A DNA stretch of 64,000 nucleotides from Dehalococcoidia bacterium. Lineage in GTDB: Bacteria; Chloroflexota; Dehalococcoidia; Lucifugimonadales; GCA-002694895. The stretch covers positions 47,707 through 111,706 of the forward strand of contig JAPYRX010000005.1 of NCBI GenBank assembly GCA_029936815.1, read 5' to 3'. Made by a program: the position numbers and the translations under genes. Below the pieces are notes generated by a model. The model saw only the letters and a list, made by a program, of their open reading frames with translations. It had not been told where the DNA came from and did no database searches. Position 1 is the first letter of the stretch. Each line of letters begins with the position of its first letter. Of the stretch, positions 51,315-60,661 are shown in pieces.

Positions 51315-51905
51315 ATGAATAAAAAAACAATGAAAGATCAAATAAGCAAATATATAAAAGAATCAAATTCTGTATCTTTAAAAACAATTGATATTTCGGA
51401 TGAAAAAATAATTGAAGCATCCTTCTTATTATCTAAATCACTAAAATCAAACAATAAGATTATGATATGTGGAAATGGAGGAAGTTCATCAGATGCAAGC
51501 CATTTGGCTGCAGAGTTTACTAATAAATTTTCAAACAATTTATTAAGATCAGGACTGGCTGCTATTTCTCTTAGTGTAGATAGTACATTCATTACTGCTC
51601 ATTCCAACGACTTCAGTTTTGACACTATTTTCTCGAGACAAATCGAATCTTTAGGCATGGAAAATGATATATTAATAGTAATAACAACTAGCGGTAAATC
51701 CAAAAATATATTAAAAGCACTAAAACAAGCGAATAAGATGGGCATAAAATCTATTGCACTAACTGGTAATAATAATAATTTAAATCAATTAGCATCTTTA
51801 ACAATCAATATTGAAAGCGATAATACTCAACATATTCAAGAATCAATGCTTAAAATTGAACATTTATTAATTCATTTTGTTGAACAAATAATATACAAAT
51901 CATGA
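51315..51905 (+). CDS. gmhA: Sedoheptulose-7-phosphate isomerase-like SIS protein
   Basis: IMICGNGGSSSDASHLAAEFTNKF...SLSVDSTFITAHSNDFSFDTIFSRQIESLG. Confidence 0.87.
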   Translation: MNKKTMKDQISKYIKESNSVSLKTIDISDEKIIEASFLLSKSLKSNNKIMICGNGGSSSDASHLAAEFTNKFSNNLLRSGLAAISLSVDSTFITAHSNDFSFDTIFSRQIESLGMENDILIVITTSGKSKNILKALKQANKMGIKSIALTGNNNNLNQLASLTINIESDNTQHIQESMLKIEHLLIHFVEQIIYKS

Positions 51906-52537
51906 AACTACAAATACCTAATCATTTAAAAGAAATTAGAACTATAAAACATACCCCCGAAGAACTTATAAGTTTTGAAAACGAAGTGAAAAAACATTAC
52001 GAAAATGGAGGAATAAAATCTCCTATTCATCTATCAAAGGGTAATGAAGATCAAGTTATTAAAATATTTAATTACATCTCAGAAGATGATTGGGTTTTTT
52101 CAAGTTGGAGAAATCACTATCATGCATTACTACATGGGATCGATAAACAAACTTTACTAGAAGACATTATATCTGGTAGAAGTATGAGTACTAATTCAAT
52201 AAATCCAAAATTTTATTCGTCTTCAATAGTTGGTGGAATAATACCGATCGCTACAGGTGTAGCTCAAGCAATTAAAAGAAAGCAAAAAAAGAATAAAGTT
52301 TGGTGTTTCATTGGTGACATGACATATGAAACAGGAATATTTCATGAAAGCTATAAATTCTCAAGGAATTTCGATCTCCCTTTAGAATTTGTTGTTGAAG
52401 ACAACAAATTAAGCACTAATACTCCTACAAAAGAAGCGTGGGGAATGAACAAAACAGATATTCCAAAAGATATTATTTATTACCAATATGAAAGAGATTA
52501 TCCTCATCATGGTACTGGGAATTGGGTGCTATTTTAA
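51902..52537 (+). CDS. TPP-dependent E1-alpha/transketolase N-half-like protein
   Basis: DDWVFSSWRNHYHALLHGIDKQTLLEDIISGRS...GGIIPIATGVAQAIK...CFIGDMTYETGIFHES...VVEDNKLST. Confidence 0.78.
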   Translation: MKLQIPNHLKEIRTIKHTPEELISFENEVKKHYENGGIKSPIHLSKGNEDQVIKIFNYISEDDWVFSSWRNHYHALLHGIDKQTLLEDIISGRSMSTNSINPKFYSSSIVGGIIPIATGVAQAIKRKQKKNKVWCFIGDMTYETGIFHESYKFSRNFDLPLEFVVEDNKLSTNTPTKEAWGMNKTDIPKDIIYYQYERDYPHHGTGNWVLF

Positions 52538-53073
52538 TGAAATATCTAGAATCTTTGATTTATTCTATGGAATGGTTAGGTAATAAAAATGATACCATTT
52601 TTCTTGGCCAATCAGTTAAATACAGTGGGAACGCTATTTTTAACACTCTTAAAACAATCCCAGATGAAAAAAAATTAGAAACTCCAGTCATCGAAGATTT
52701 ACAAATGGGATTGTCAATAGGATTAGCATTGGAGGGTTTTGTTCCTATAACATGTTATCCAAGATTTGATTTTCTTATACTAGCCTGCAATCAATTAATA
52801 AATCATTTAGATAAAATTCGACACATGTCTAAAGATAGGATGACACCTAGGGTCATTATACGAACATCTATAGGATCCAAAAACCCTTTAGATGGAGGTG
52901 TGCAACACACTCAGGATTATACTGAAGTATTTAAAAGCATGTGTTCAGAGATTAATGTAGTTATGCTTGATAACTCAAAAGATATTTTTCCTATGTTTAA
53001 AGATGCGTATGAACGAGAAGACTCCAAATCTACCCTATTAATAGAACATGGTGATTATTATAATGAAAAATAA
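52522..53073 (+). CDS. TPP-dependent E1-beta/transketolase Pyr-half-like protein
   Basis: DTIFLGQSVKY...TPVIEDLQMGLSIGLALEGFVPITCYPRFDFLILACNQLINHLDKI; overlaps preceding gene. Confidence 0.75.
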   Translation: MGAILMKYLESLIYSMEWLGNKNDTIFLGQSVKYSGNAIFNTLKTIPDEKKLETPVIEDLQMGLSIGLALEGFVPITCYPRFDFLILACNQLINHLDKIRHMSKDRMTPRVIIRTSIGSKNPLDGGVQHTQDYTEVFKSMCSEINVVMLDNSKDIFPMFKDAYEREDSKSTLLIEHGDYYNEK

Positions 53074-53093
53074 ATTCAATCTGCGGAGATAAA

Positions 53094-54053
53094 GTGAAGG
53101 TTTTAATAACAGGTATTACCGGCAATGTTGGAAGTCATCTTGCAGATTATATAATTGAAAATAAGCCTGAAGTTGAGTTGTACGGAATAACTAGATGGAG
53201 AAGTCCTTTAGATAACATTGATCATATTAAAGAAAAAATAAAATTAGAACTTGCTGATTTAAATGATTTAAATTCAATGATAAAAGCTATAAAAGCTATA
53301 AAACCTGATCTTGTATTCCATTTAGCAGCTCAGTCATTTGTGCAATTCAGTTTTACTGCCCCTGCTGAAACTCTAAATACAAACATAATTGGTACCGCAA
53401 ATTTACTAGAGTCCATTAGACTAGTAGGCATAACTCCTAAGATACATATTTGTAGTTCGTCTGAAGTATACGGGCAAGTAAAAAAAGACGAAGTCCCTAT
53501 TAAAGAAACAAATCCATTTAGACCAGCCAGCCCTTACGCAGTTTCTAAAGTTGCAGAAGATATGTTAGGTTATCAATATTATTTATCATATGATATGCAT
53601 ATTGTAAGAACAAGAATGTTCACGCATACTGGGCCAAGAAGAGGAGACGTTTTTGCGGAAAGTTGGTTTGCAAAACAAATCGCGTTAGTTGAAAAAAAAT
53701 TAATTCCAAATCCTATCAAAGTTGGTAATCTTAATAGTATTAGAACTATCATGGATGTTAGAGACGCAGTTAAAGCTTATTGGGTTATGATGGAAAAATC
53801 TCCTCCTGGGGAAGTTTATAACATAGGAGGAAACGCAACAGTGACAATCAAAGATATTTTAACTAATCTAATTCAGTATTCCGAATCAACAATTGAATAT
53901 GAAACCGATCCCACTTTATTAAGACCTTCAGATGTAACTTTGCAAATACCTAGTACAGACAAATTCAAAAAACTTACAGGCTGGGAGCCTCAAATTAATT
54001 ATGAAAAAACTCTGTTAGACTTACTCAATTACCACAGAGCAAAAATAAAATGA
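53094..54053 (+). CDS. GDP-sugar 4,6-dehydratase/NAD-dependent epimerase (GMD-like)
   Basis: MKVLITGITGNVGSHLADYIIENKPEVELYGITRWRSPLDNI...SEVYGQVKKDEVPIKETNPFRPASPYAVSKVAEDMLGYQYYLSY; GTG start. Confidence 0.87.
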   Translation: MKVLITGITGNVGSHLADYIIENKPEVELYGITRWRSPLDNIDHIKEKIKLELADLNDLNSMIKAIKAIKPDLVFHLAAQSFVQFSFTAPAETLNTNIIGTANLLESIRLVGITPKIHICSSSEVYGQVKKDEVPIKETNPFRPASPYAVSKVAEDMLGYQYYLSYDMHIVRTRMFTHTGPRRGDVFAESWFAKQIALVEKKLIPNPIKVGNLNSIRTIMDVRDAVKAYWVMMEKSPPGEVYNIGGNATVTIKDILTNLIQYSESTIEYETDPTLLRPSDVTLQIPSTDKFKKLTGWEPQINYEKTLLDLLNYHRAKIK

Positions 54054-55048
54054 TAGTATCTAGAACGCCCTATAGAATATCCTTTTTTGGAGGAGGTACA
54101 GATTACCCAGAGTGGTATCTGAAAAATGGTGGTAGTGTATTATCGTCAACAATAAATAAATATTGTTATATCACGGCAAAATACTCAACAAATTTAAACG
54201 AAATTTACCATAGAGTTATATGGACACACATTGAAAATGTATATTCATTCAAAGACATTTTGCATCCCGCAGTAAGAGAGGGCATAAAACAACTAGCTCT
54301 AGATGAAAAAAAAGGATTGGAAATATATCACAGTGGTGATTTGCCAGCAAGAACAGGAATAGGAAGTAGTTCGTCATTTTGTGTAGGACTATTTAATACC
54401 CTTTCTACTTTAGTAGAAAGGCCATTAAATAAAATGGAATTAGCATTGAAAGCAATTGAACTAGAACAAGACATATTAAATGAACAAGTTGGCTCTCAGG
54501 ATCAAATTGCTGCATCTTTTGGTGGAATTAATAAAATAATATTCAATCAAAACGGGGCTATTAGCGTAGAGAAAATAAATATATCTTCTGAAACAGTTAA
54601 GCTATTAAATAATAATATTGCTTTATATTATACCGGGACTAGAATAGGTAGAAATTCTTCAGATGTCACATATGATATGGTTAAAAATTTTGATTCTAAT
54701 CATTCTTTGTTAACTGAACTAAATAGTTTTGTAGATGAAGGAATTTCCTTATTAAAGAAAGCTGACATCACTGAATTCGGCAAACTTCTTCATGAATCAT
54801 GGAAAATCAAAAAATCTTTAGGCAAAGAAATATCGAATGATCTCATAAATGAAATTTACGAAACAGCTATTAATAATGGAGCTTACGGAGGCAAAATATT
54901 AGGAGCAGGCGGAGCTGGATTTATTATGTTTATAGTTCCAGAATCTCATAAAAAATCATTAAGTAAGGCTTTAAATAAATATGCTGAAGTTTCCTTTGAG
55001 TTCGAAAGTACTGGCAGCTCAATTATTTTAAATTCACAAACGCTTTAA
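54050..55048 (+). CDS. hddA: D-glycero-D-manno-heptose-7-phosphate kinase-like GHMP kinase
   Basis: MIVSRTPYRISFFGGGTDYPEWYLKNGGSVLSSTINKY...TGIGSSSSFCVGLFNTL...GGKILGAGGAGFIMF. Confidence 0.88.
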   Translation: MIVSRTPYRISFFGGGTDYPEWYLKNGGSVLSSTINKYCYITAKYSTNLNEIYHRVIWTHIENVYSFKDILHPAVREGIKQLALDEKKGLEIYHSGDLPARTGIGSSSSFCVGLFNTLSTLVERPLNKMELALKAIELEQDILNEQVGSQDQIAASFGGINKIIFNQNGAISVEKINISSETVKLLNNNIALYYTGTRIGRNSSDVTYDMVKNFDSNHSLLTELNSFVDEGISLLKKADITEFGKLLHESWKIKKSLGKEISNDLINEIYETAINNGAYGGKILGAGGAGFIMFIVPESHKKSLSKALNKYAEVSFEFESTGSSIILNSQTL

Positions 55049-55050
55049 CT

Positions 55051-55557
55051 ATGGGAATACTTAATAAAACTGTCTATAAAAATAAATGGTTTGAAGTAAT
55101 TAGTAAACATTACATTAAAGAAAAAAAGAAATATTACACATTAAAAATTCCTGACAGTTCTGTAATACTCCCAATAACCAAAGCCAATGAATTTATTATA
55201 ATTAAACAATTTAGAGAAAGTCTTGATGATTATAGTTTGGAATTACCAGCTGGTTTCATTGAAAACAATGAAACTCCCGAAGAAGCTGCTAAGCGAGAAT
55301 TGCTTGAAGAAACAGGATACACATCCAAAGAAATAATTTATTTAGGAATAGGCAGATTGATGATGAATAGAACTAATTCTGTACAACATCTTTTTGTTGC
55401 AAATAATATAATAAAAAAATCATTGCCAAAAGATAGAACAGAGATAATAAAAATCAATCAATCTAATTTATTTAAGATAATTTCAAACAATCAATTTGTA
55501 CAGTTGTCTGGACAAGGATTAATACTTAAATATTTAATACACAACAAATTAATATGA
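55051..55557 (+). CDS. NUDIX hydrolase
   Basis: Nudix box-like GFIENNETPEEAAKRELLEETGY. Confidence 0.92.
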   Translation: MGILNKTVYKNKWFEVISKHYIKEKKKYYTLKIPDSSVILPITKANEFIIIKQFRESLDDYSLELPAGFIENNETPEEAAKRELLEETGYTSKEIIYLGIGRLMMNRTNSVQHLFVANNIIKKSLPKDRTEIIKINQSNLFKIISNNQFVQLSGQGLILKYLIHNKLI

Positions 55558-56555
55558 CATATAATTTTAATGAAGAGTTAACAAATTTAATTTCCAATAA
55601 AAAAATTATAGTCACCGGTGGAACAGGCCTAATAGGAAGGCAAGTTGTTGATTTACTTTCAAATTTCAATTGCAAAATAACATCTGTTTCAATGGATAAA
55701 TTAAATTTAAATAATAATTGCGAATATATATATGGAGATTTAACTGATTTCAGTTTTTGCAAAAAAATTACCAAAGATTACGATATAGCTATCCATACTG
55801 CAGGCATTAAAGGGTCCGTTGATGTGACAAACAAAAAACCTGCTAGTTTTTTTGTTCCAATGCTTTTAATGAATACAAATTTTTTAGAAGCTTGTAGGAT
55901 TAATAAACTATATAAAATAATTTTTACGAGCTCGATAGGAGCATATAGTGTAAATGAAATATTTACGGAAAGTGATGAATTTGACCCAAACCCACCAATG
56001 GATTCATTCCCGGGTTGGGCTAAAAGAATGGCTGAAATGCAAATCAAAGCTTACAACATCCAATATAATATAAATTCCTTTTCCATTGTCAGGCCTGCAA
56101 ACGTATATGGGCCTGGGGATAATTTTGACCCTAACAATGCAATGGTAATACCTTCATTAATAAATAAAATTTTAAGCGGAGATAATCCTGTGCAAATATG
56201 GGGTGACGGGAAAGCTATCAGAGATTTTATATATAGTAAAGATGTAGCTTATGGAATACTGTTGTCATTATTAAATAAAAATAACTTTTCATATTATAAT
56301 TTGGGAAGTGGAATTGGTATAACTATAAAAGAATTAGTTGAAACACTTAATAAAATTCTTGATTTCAACTATGAATATGACATGTCGAAACCATCAGGTG
56401 CTCCAAAAAGAATTATGAATATAAATAAATCTAAAAAAGAATTAAATTTCATGCCTCAAACTTCTCTTTTAGACGGTCTTACAGAAACAATTAATTGGTT
56501 TAAACAAAATAAACAAGATTATTTACAAAAACAAAACTATTTTTTAGATGAATAA
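55554..56555 (+). CDS. NAD-dependent epimerase/dehydratase
   Basis: KKIIVTGGTGLIGRQVVDLL...IVRPANVYGPGDNFDPNNAMVIPSLINKI. Confidence 0.9.
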   Translation: MTYNFNEELTNLISNKKIIVTGGTGLIGRQVVDLLSNFNCKITSVSMDKLNLNNNCEYIYGDLTDFSFCKKITKDYDIAIHTAGIKGSVDVTNKKPASFFVPMLLMNTNFLEACRINKLYKIIFTSSIGAYSVNEIFTESDEFDPNPPMDSFPGWAKRMAEMQIKAYNIQYNINSFSIVRPANVYGPGDNFDPNNAMVIPSLINKILSGDNPVQIWGDGKAIRDFIYSKDVAYGILLSLLNKNNFSYYNLGSGIGITIKELVETLNKILDFNYEYDMSKPSGAPKRIMNINKSKKELNFMPQTSLLDGLTETINWFKQNKQDYLQKQNYFLDE

Positions 56556-57066
56556 ATTTAATATAGAAAAAACAAAATTATCACAAGTTTTAAAGATTAC
56601 ACCTGCAACAATATTTAATGACTTTAGAGGTACGTACTTGGAAACATATAATAAACCTCTATACACTGAAAATGGAATAGCGATAAACTTTATTCAAGAT
56701 GATATTTCTATTTCAAAACAAAATGTTTTAAGAGGAATTCATGGAGATAATAAAACATGGAAACTAGTTTCATGTTTGTCTGGTAAATTTTTTCTTGTTG
56801 TAGTGAATTGGGATAGTAATTCAAGTGAGTATCAAAAATGGATTTCTTTTGAAATGGATGCATCAAATCCCTATCAAATACTAATCCCACCTAAATTTGG
56901 AAATGGGCATCTCATTACTTCAAAAGAAGCTATTTTTCACTACAAGCAATCAACTTTATACGATAGAGAATCTCAATTTACAATTTATTGGAATGATATA
57001 AAATTAAATATCCCTTGGCCAATAAAAAATCCTATAATTTCAAAAAGAGATAAAAATGAGCAATAA
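56548..57066 (+). CDS. dTDP-4-dehydrorhamnose 3,5-epimerase-like (RmlC-family)
   Basis: FNDFRGTYLETYN...NFIQDDISISKQNVLRGIHGDNKTWKLVSCLSGKFFLVVVN. Confidence 0.87.
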   Translation: MNKFNIEKTKLSQVLKITPATIFNDFRGTYLETYNKPLYTENGIAINFIQDDISISKQNVLRGIHGDNKTWKLVSCLSGKFFLVVVNWDSNSSEYQKWISFEMDASNPYQILIPPKFGNGHLITSKEAIFHYKQSTLYDRESQFTIYWNDIKLNIPWPIKNPIISKRDKNEQ

Positions 57067-58018
57067 ATTTAATGATAAAAATATTCTCATCCTTGGAGGA
57101 AGTGGATTTGTAGGATCTAATCTTCTGAAAAGATTTATTGAGTTAAGCCAAAACATCACTGCTACGTATCATACAAACGAACCAAAAATTAAAGATAGTA
57201 ATATTAAATGGCAAAAAATAGACTTAACAAAACCAGATTTATATAAAGGTCTAATGAAAAATCAAGATTATGTATTTATATGCGCAGCATACACAAAAGG
57301 TGCTTCAGTAATAATAAATTCGCCTATGGATTTAGTAACTCAAAATTTAGTTATGAATTCATATATATTGGAAAACTGTTATAAATACAAAGTCAATAAA
57401 GTTATATTCCTTAGCAGCTCAGTTGTATATCCCGAAATCGAAGAAGTTATTGATGAATCATATTCATTCAAAGGTAACCCTCCAGAAGTTTATTATCCAG
57501 TAGGATGGATGAAAAGGTATACAGAATTGTTAAGCAAAACATATAGTACAAAAATTAAAAATGGCTTTTCAAGTTTAATTATCAGACCATCAAATTTATA
57601 TGGTCCTCATGATAATTTTCATCCGGAGGAATCACATGTAATTCCATCATTGATAAGACGTGTCGTCAAAAAAGAAATTCCATTTAAAATATGGGGGAAT
57701 GGAGAAGATAGTAGAGATTTTATTTATGTAGATGATTTCATAGATGGGTTAATTGATGCGTCGACATTAGAAGATCAATTTTTAGATATGAATTTAACTA
57801 CTTCACAAAATCATTCTATAAATGAAATTCTTGAAATACTATTTGAAATAGAAGATTTTTACCCGGAAATACAATATGACATATCAAAACCTCAAACAAT
57901 TAAAAAACGATATTTAAGTAACAATAAAGCAAAAAATTTAATTGATTATAAAATTAAACATAATATTCACAGCGGTCTTCAAAAAACATTAGATTGGTAT
58001 AAGGCAAATAAATTATAA
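57056..58018 (+). CDS. NAD-dependent epimerase/reductase (GDP-fucose synthetase-like)
   Basis: KNILILGGSGFVGSNLLKRFIEL...SSSVVYPEIEE...YYPVGWMKRYTELLSKTYS. Confidence 0.87.
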   Translation: MSNKFNDKNILILGGSGFVGSNLLKRFIELSQNITATYHTNEPKIKDSNIKWQKIDLTKPDLYKGLMKNQDYVFICAAYTKGASVIINSPMDLVTQNLVMNSYILENCYKYKVNKVIFLSSSVVYPEIEEVIDESYSFKGNPPEVYYPVGWMKRYTELLSKTYSTKIKNGFSSLIIRPSNLYGPHDNFHPEESHVIPSLIRRVVKKEIPFKIWGNGEDSRDFIYVDDFIDGLIDASTLEDQFLDMNLTTSQNHSINEILEILFEIEDFYPEIQYDISKPQTIKKRYLSNNKAKNLIDYKIKHNIHSGLQKTLDWYKANKL

Positions 58019-58171
58019 AAGATTAAATTTAATTTACAAAAAAAGAATGAAAAAACTATTAAGACTAATATTAAAAAAACTCTTCACAAAATTTCATTCG
58101 AAATGACAAGCGAAATTCAAAGTGAATTTTGAAGATACAATAAACTATGTTTCTGATTTACCAAATCAAAT

Positions 58172-58840
58172 TTATGGGATGACGGGGGTTATTAAATCTT
58201 GATCTTTAAATATCTTTAGCACATCAAAAAAATTATTAAAATGAAAATATGGAAGCTTGTTTTCCATGTAAAACCGACTTAATTTATCAGTAGCAAAAAC
58301 CACATCGCAAATCTGTGAAGATTTTAAATCTGTATGACTATCTCCAAAATATATTATTTTTTCATATTTTGATCTATGCAAACTAGTATAAGTATATTTG
58401 AAATTATCGTTAATCTCCTTATTATCAAAATCAAAATATTGAATTTTGATTCCTTCATTATTAAATTTTGATTTTCCAGAATAGATATCATTATTACTAA
58501 TATCTATTCCCAACATTGATAACGCAGAATAAATATAGAAATCAACACCACTACTAACTATTTTAAAATCAATATTATTTTCAAGTGTATAATTATAAAA
58601 CTCTAAAAAACCGGGCCTGAATTTAACATTTGATTTTACAAACTCATCTAATCTCGAATTTGAAATGTTTAAATACTTAAAAGAATATATATTACTTTCT
58701 TCCACTGAAATTAATTTGTTCTTATAATTACTATGTATTTCTCCCCAATTAAACGGCCCAAATTCTTCATGAATCAATTCACTAACATTTCCTTCAGTCA
58801 AAGTGTTATCAAAATCGCACTGGATTAAAATAGAATTCAT
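58172..58840 (-). CDS. HAD-superfamily phosphatase (MtnX/SerB-like)
   Basis: ILIQCDFDNTLTEGNVSELIHEEFG...IVSSGVDFYI...IIYFGDSHTDLKSSQICDVVFA. Confidence 0.8.
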   Translation of the reverse strand: MNSILIQCDFDNTLTEGNVSELIHEEFGPFNWGEIHSNYKNKLISVEESNIYSFKYLNISNSRLDEFVKSNVKFRPGFLEFYNYTLENNIDFKIVSSGVDFYIYSALSMLGIDISNNDIYSGKSKFNNEGIKIQYFDFDNKEINDNFKYTYTSLHRSKYEKIIYFGDSHTDLKSSQICDVVFATDKLSRFYMENKLPYFHFNNFFDVLKIFKDQDLITPVIP

Positions 58841-58853
58841 AACATATTACATT

Positions 58854-59468
58854 TTAAATAAATTTTCTTATCCACTTCCTAGAATCAGATTGCCAATTAC
58901 CAATAAATGTAACAAGTACTGACAAAAAAATAATTTTCATATCAAATAGAAAAGATTGGTTTCTTGTATAGATTAAATCATATCTTAATTTATTTTTTGG
59001 AGACGTATCATATTTTCCTAAAAGCTGGGCTAATCCTGTTAATCCCTGTGGTGAATTTAATCTATCAATAAATCTTGGATTCTTAATCACAAAAACATCG
59101 TACAATTCTGGTCTTTCTGGCCTAGGGCCAACAAAGCTAATATCACCTTTAAGTATATTAAATAATTGAGGGATTTCATCAATAGCATACTTTCTCATAA
59201 ATTTACCATGTTTAGTCAATCTTGGATCATCATTTTTCGAAGCCCATATTGGGCCTGTTTTTAATTCAGCATTTTTAATCATTGATCTAAATTTGTATAA
59301 CTTGAATAGTTTTTTATTTTCTCCGTATCTATTTTGAGTATAAAAAATTGGAAATCCATCTTCTATTATAATAAAAATTATAATAAAAATTAACAAAAAA
59401 ATAAAAAACGGCATAACAAGGAGAAATCCTGTAATCAAAAAAGTCAAATCTAACAAGCGCTTAATCAT
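58854..59468 (-). CDS. Undecaprenyl-phosphate sugar phosphotransferase (initiating phosphoglycosyl transferase)
   Basis: GFPIFYTQNRYGENKKLFKLYKFRSMI...YAIDEIPQLFNILKGDISFVGPRPERPE. Confidence 0.93.
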   Translation of the reverse strand: MIKRLLDLTFLITGFLLVMPFFIFLLIFIIIFIIIEDGFPIFYTQNRYGENKKLFKLYKFRSMIKNAELKTGPIWASKNDDPRLTKHGKFMRKYAIDEIPQLFNILKGDISFVGPRPERPELYDVFVIKNPRFIDRLNSPQGLTGLAQLLGKYDTSPKNKLRYDLIYTRNQSFLFDMKIIFLSVLVTFIGNWQSDSRKWIRKFI

Positions 59469-59599
59469 ATTTTAATCATTTTTCATACTATTCTAAGATA
59501 CAATTATTAATAAATTATTAAAGATAACATACCAAAGCCTTTATTGGCATTCAAACTTATTGTAGCCTAATATAGTTTAAAAATAGGTATATTAATAAC

Positions 59600-60661
59600 A
59601 TGTCGAAAATGAAGCAATTTAAATTAACAAAATATACAAACTCAGGCGGCTGAGGCTCTAAATTCTCTATTGAAGATTTAGGTCAAATCTTGAGTTTATT
59701 TAATTTGGAAAATAAAAATCCGAATATTCTAATCGATTCATCTGATAAAGATGATGCTGCTGTCTACAAATTAAATGATGGCAAATGCTTAGTTCTCACC
59801 GTAGATTTTTTTCCACCAAATGTTGATGATCCATATGAATATGGACAGATTGTTGCCGCAAATTCTATGAGTGATATCTACGCTATGGGAGCTGATCCTA
59901 TTATTGGACTGAATATAGCAGCATTTCCAAAAACATTCCCAATAGAAATAATACAAGATATTTTTAAAGGTTCCCAATCCAAGTGCGATGAAGCAGGATT
60001 AAGTATTATAGGCGGGCACACGATTTATGATTCTGAACCAAAATATGGGATAGCTTCTATAGGGATTATAGAATGCAATAATATTGTTTCTAATACTGGA
60101 GCAAATGAAGAAGAATTAATCATATTAACAAAGCCATTAGGCACTGGAATAGTAAATAATTTGATAATGAATGAAAATATTGATTCAAATCATTTATTAG
60201 TTAAAGAATCTATAGAATCGATGTCAATGCTCAATAAATACGCAAAGAACATAATGATAAAATACAACGCAAGTTCATGTGTGGACATAACCGGTTATGG
60301 ATTGCTTGGGCACCTCCACAATCTCGCAATTAATAGTAATATCTCATGCGAAATAAATGTTAACTCTATACCGTTATTAAATAACCTAGACGAGTTTATA
60401 GAAAGCAATATTTCAACAGGAACTAAAAAAAATATTGAATATTTAAATAAGAATATCAATGAGTTTAAAAACTTAAATACTAAAAGTAAAATTATTTTAA
60501 GTGATGCTCAAACTTCTGGAGGATTACTATTTACCATAAAGCACACCGATGCCGCAAATGTTATAAATGAACTTACAGATTTAAAACATTCTAAAGCCAC
60601 TATAATTGGCAAGATTAAAAAACTAGATAACAACAAAAATTTCATAAGATTTAATATATAA
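59600..60661 (+). CDS. selD: Selenide, water dikinase, selenoprotein form (Sec encoded by TGA at 59651-59653)
   Basis: ATG at 59600 gives MSKMKQFKLTKYTNSGG-U-GSKFSIEDLGQILSLFNL, continuous in frame with the track ORF at 59690; downstream SelD signatures (CLVLTVDFFPPNVDDPYEYGQIVAANSMSDIYAMGADPI). Confidence 0.9.
59657..59680 (+). promoter_or_regulatory. Candidate bacterial SECIS hairpin in selD
   Basis: CTAAATTCTCTATTGAAGATTTAG just downstream of TGA: CTAAA/TTTAG plus TTC/GAA with a 2-nt bulge and 6-nt loop. Confidence 0.45.

Noticed and set aside
53279-53303. Short repeat aaagctataaaagctataaaa (AIKAIKAIKP) in the GMD-like gene
   Set aside because: Minor low-complexity slippage-type repeat in an AT-rich gene; no evidence of function.
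58019-58171. Possible TGA-containing short reading MKKLLRLILKKLFTKFHSK-TGA-QAKFKVNFEDTINYVSDLPNQIYGMTGVIKS as another selenoprotein
   Set aside because: No recognisable family or redox motif around the TGA; more likely random or decayed sequence after the epimerase gene.
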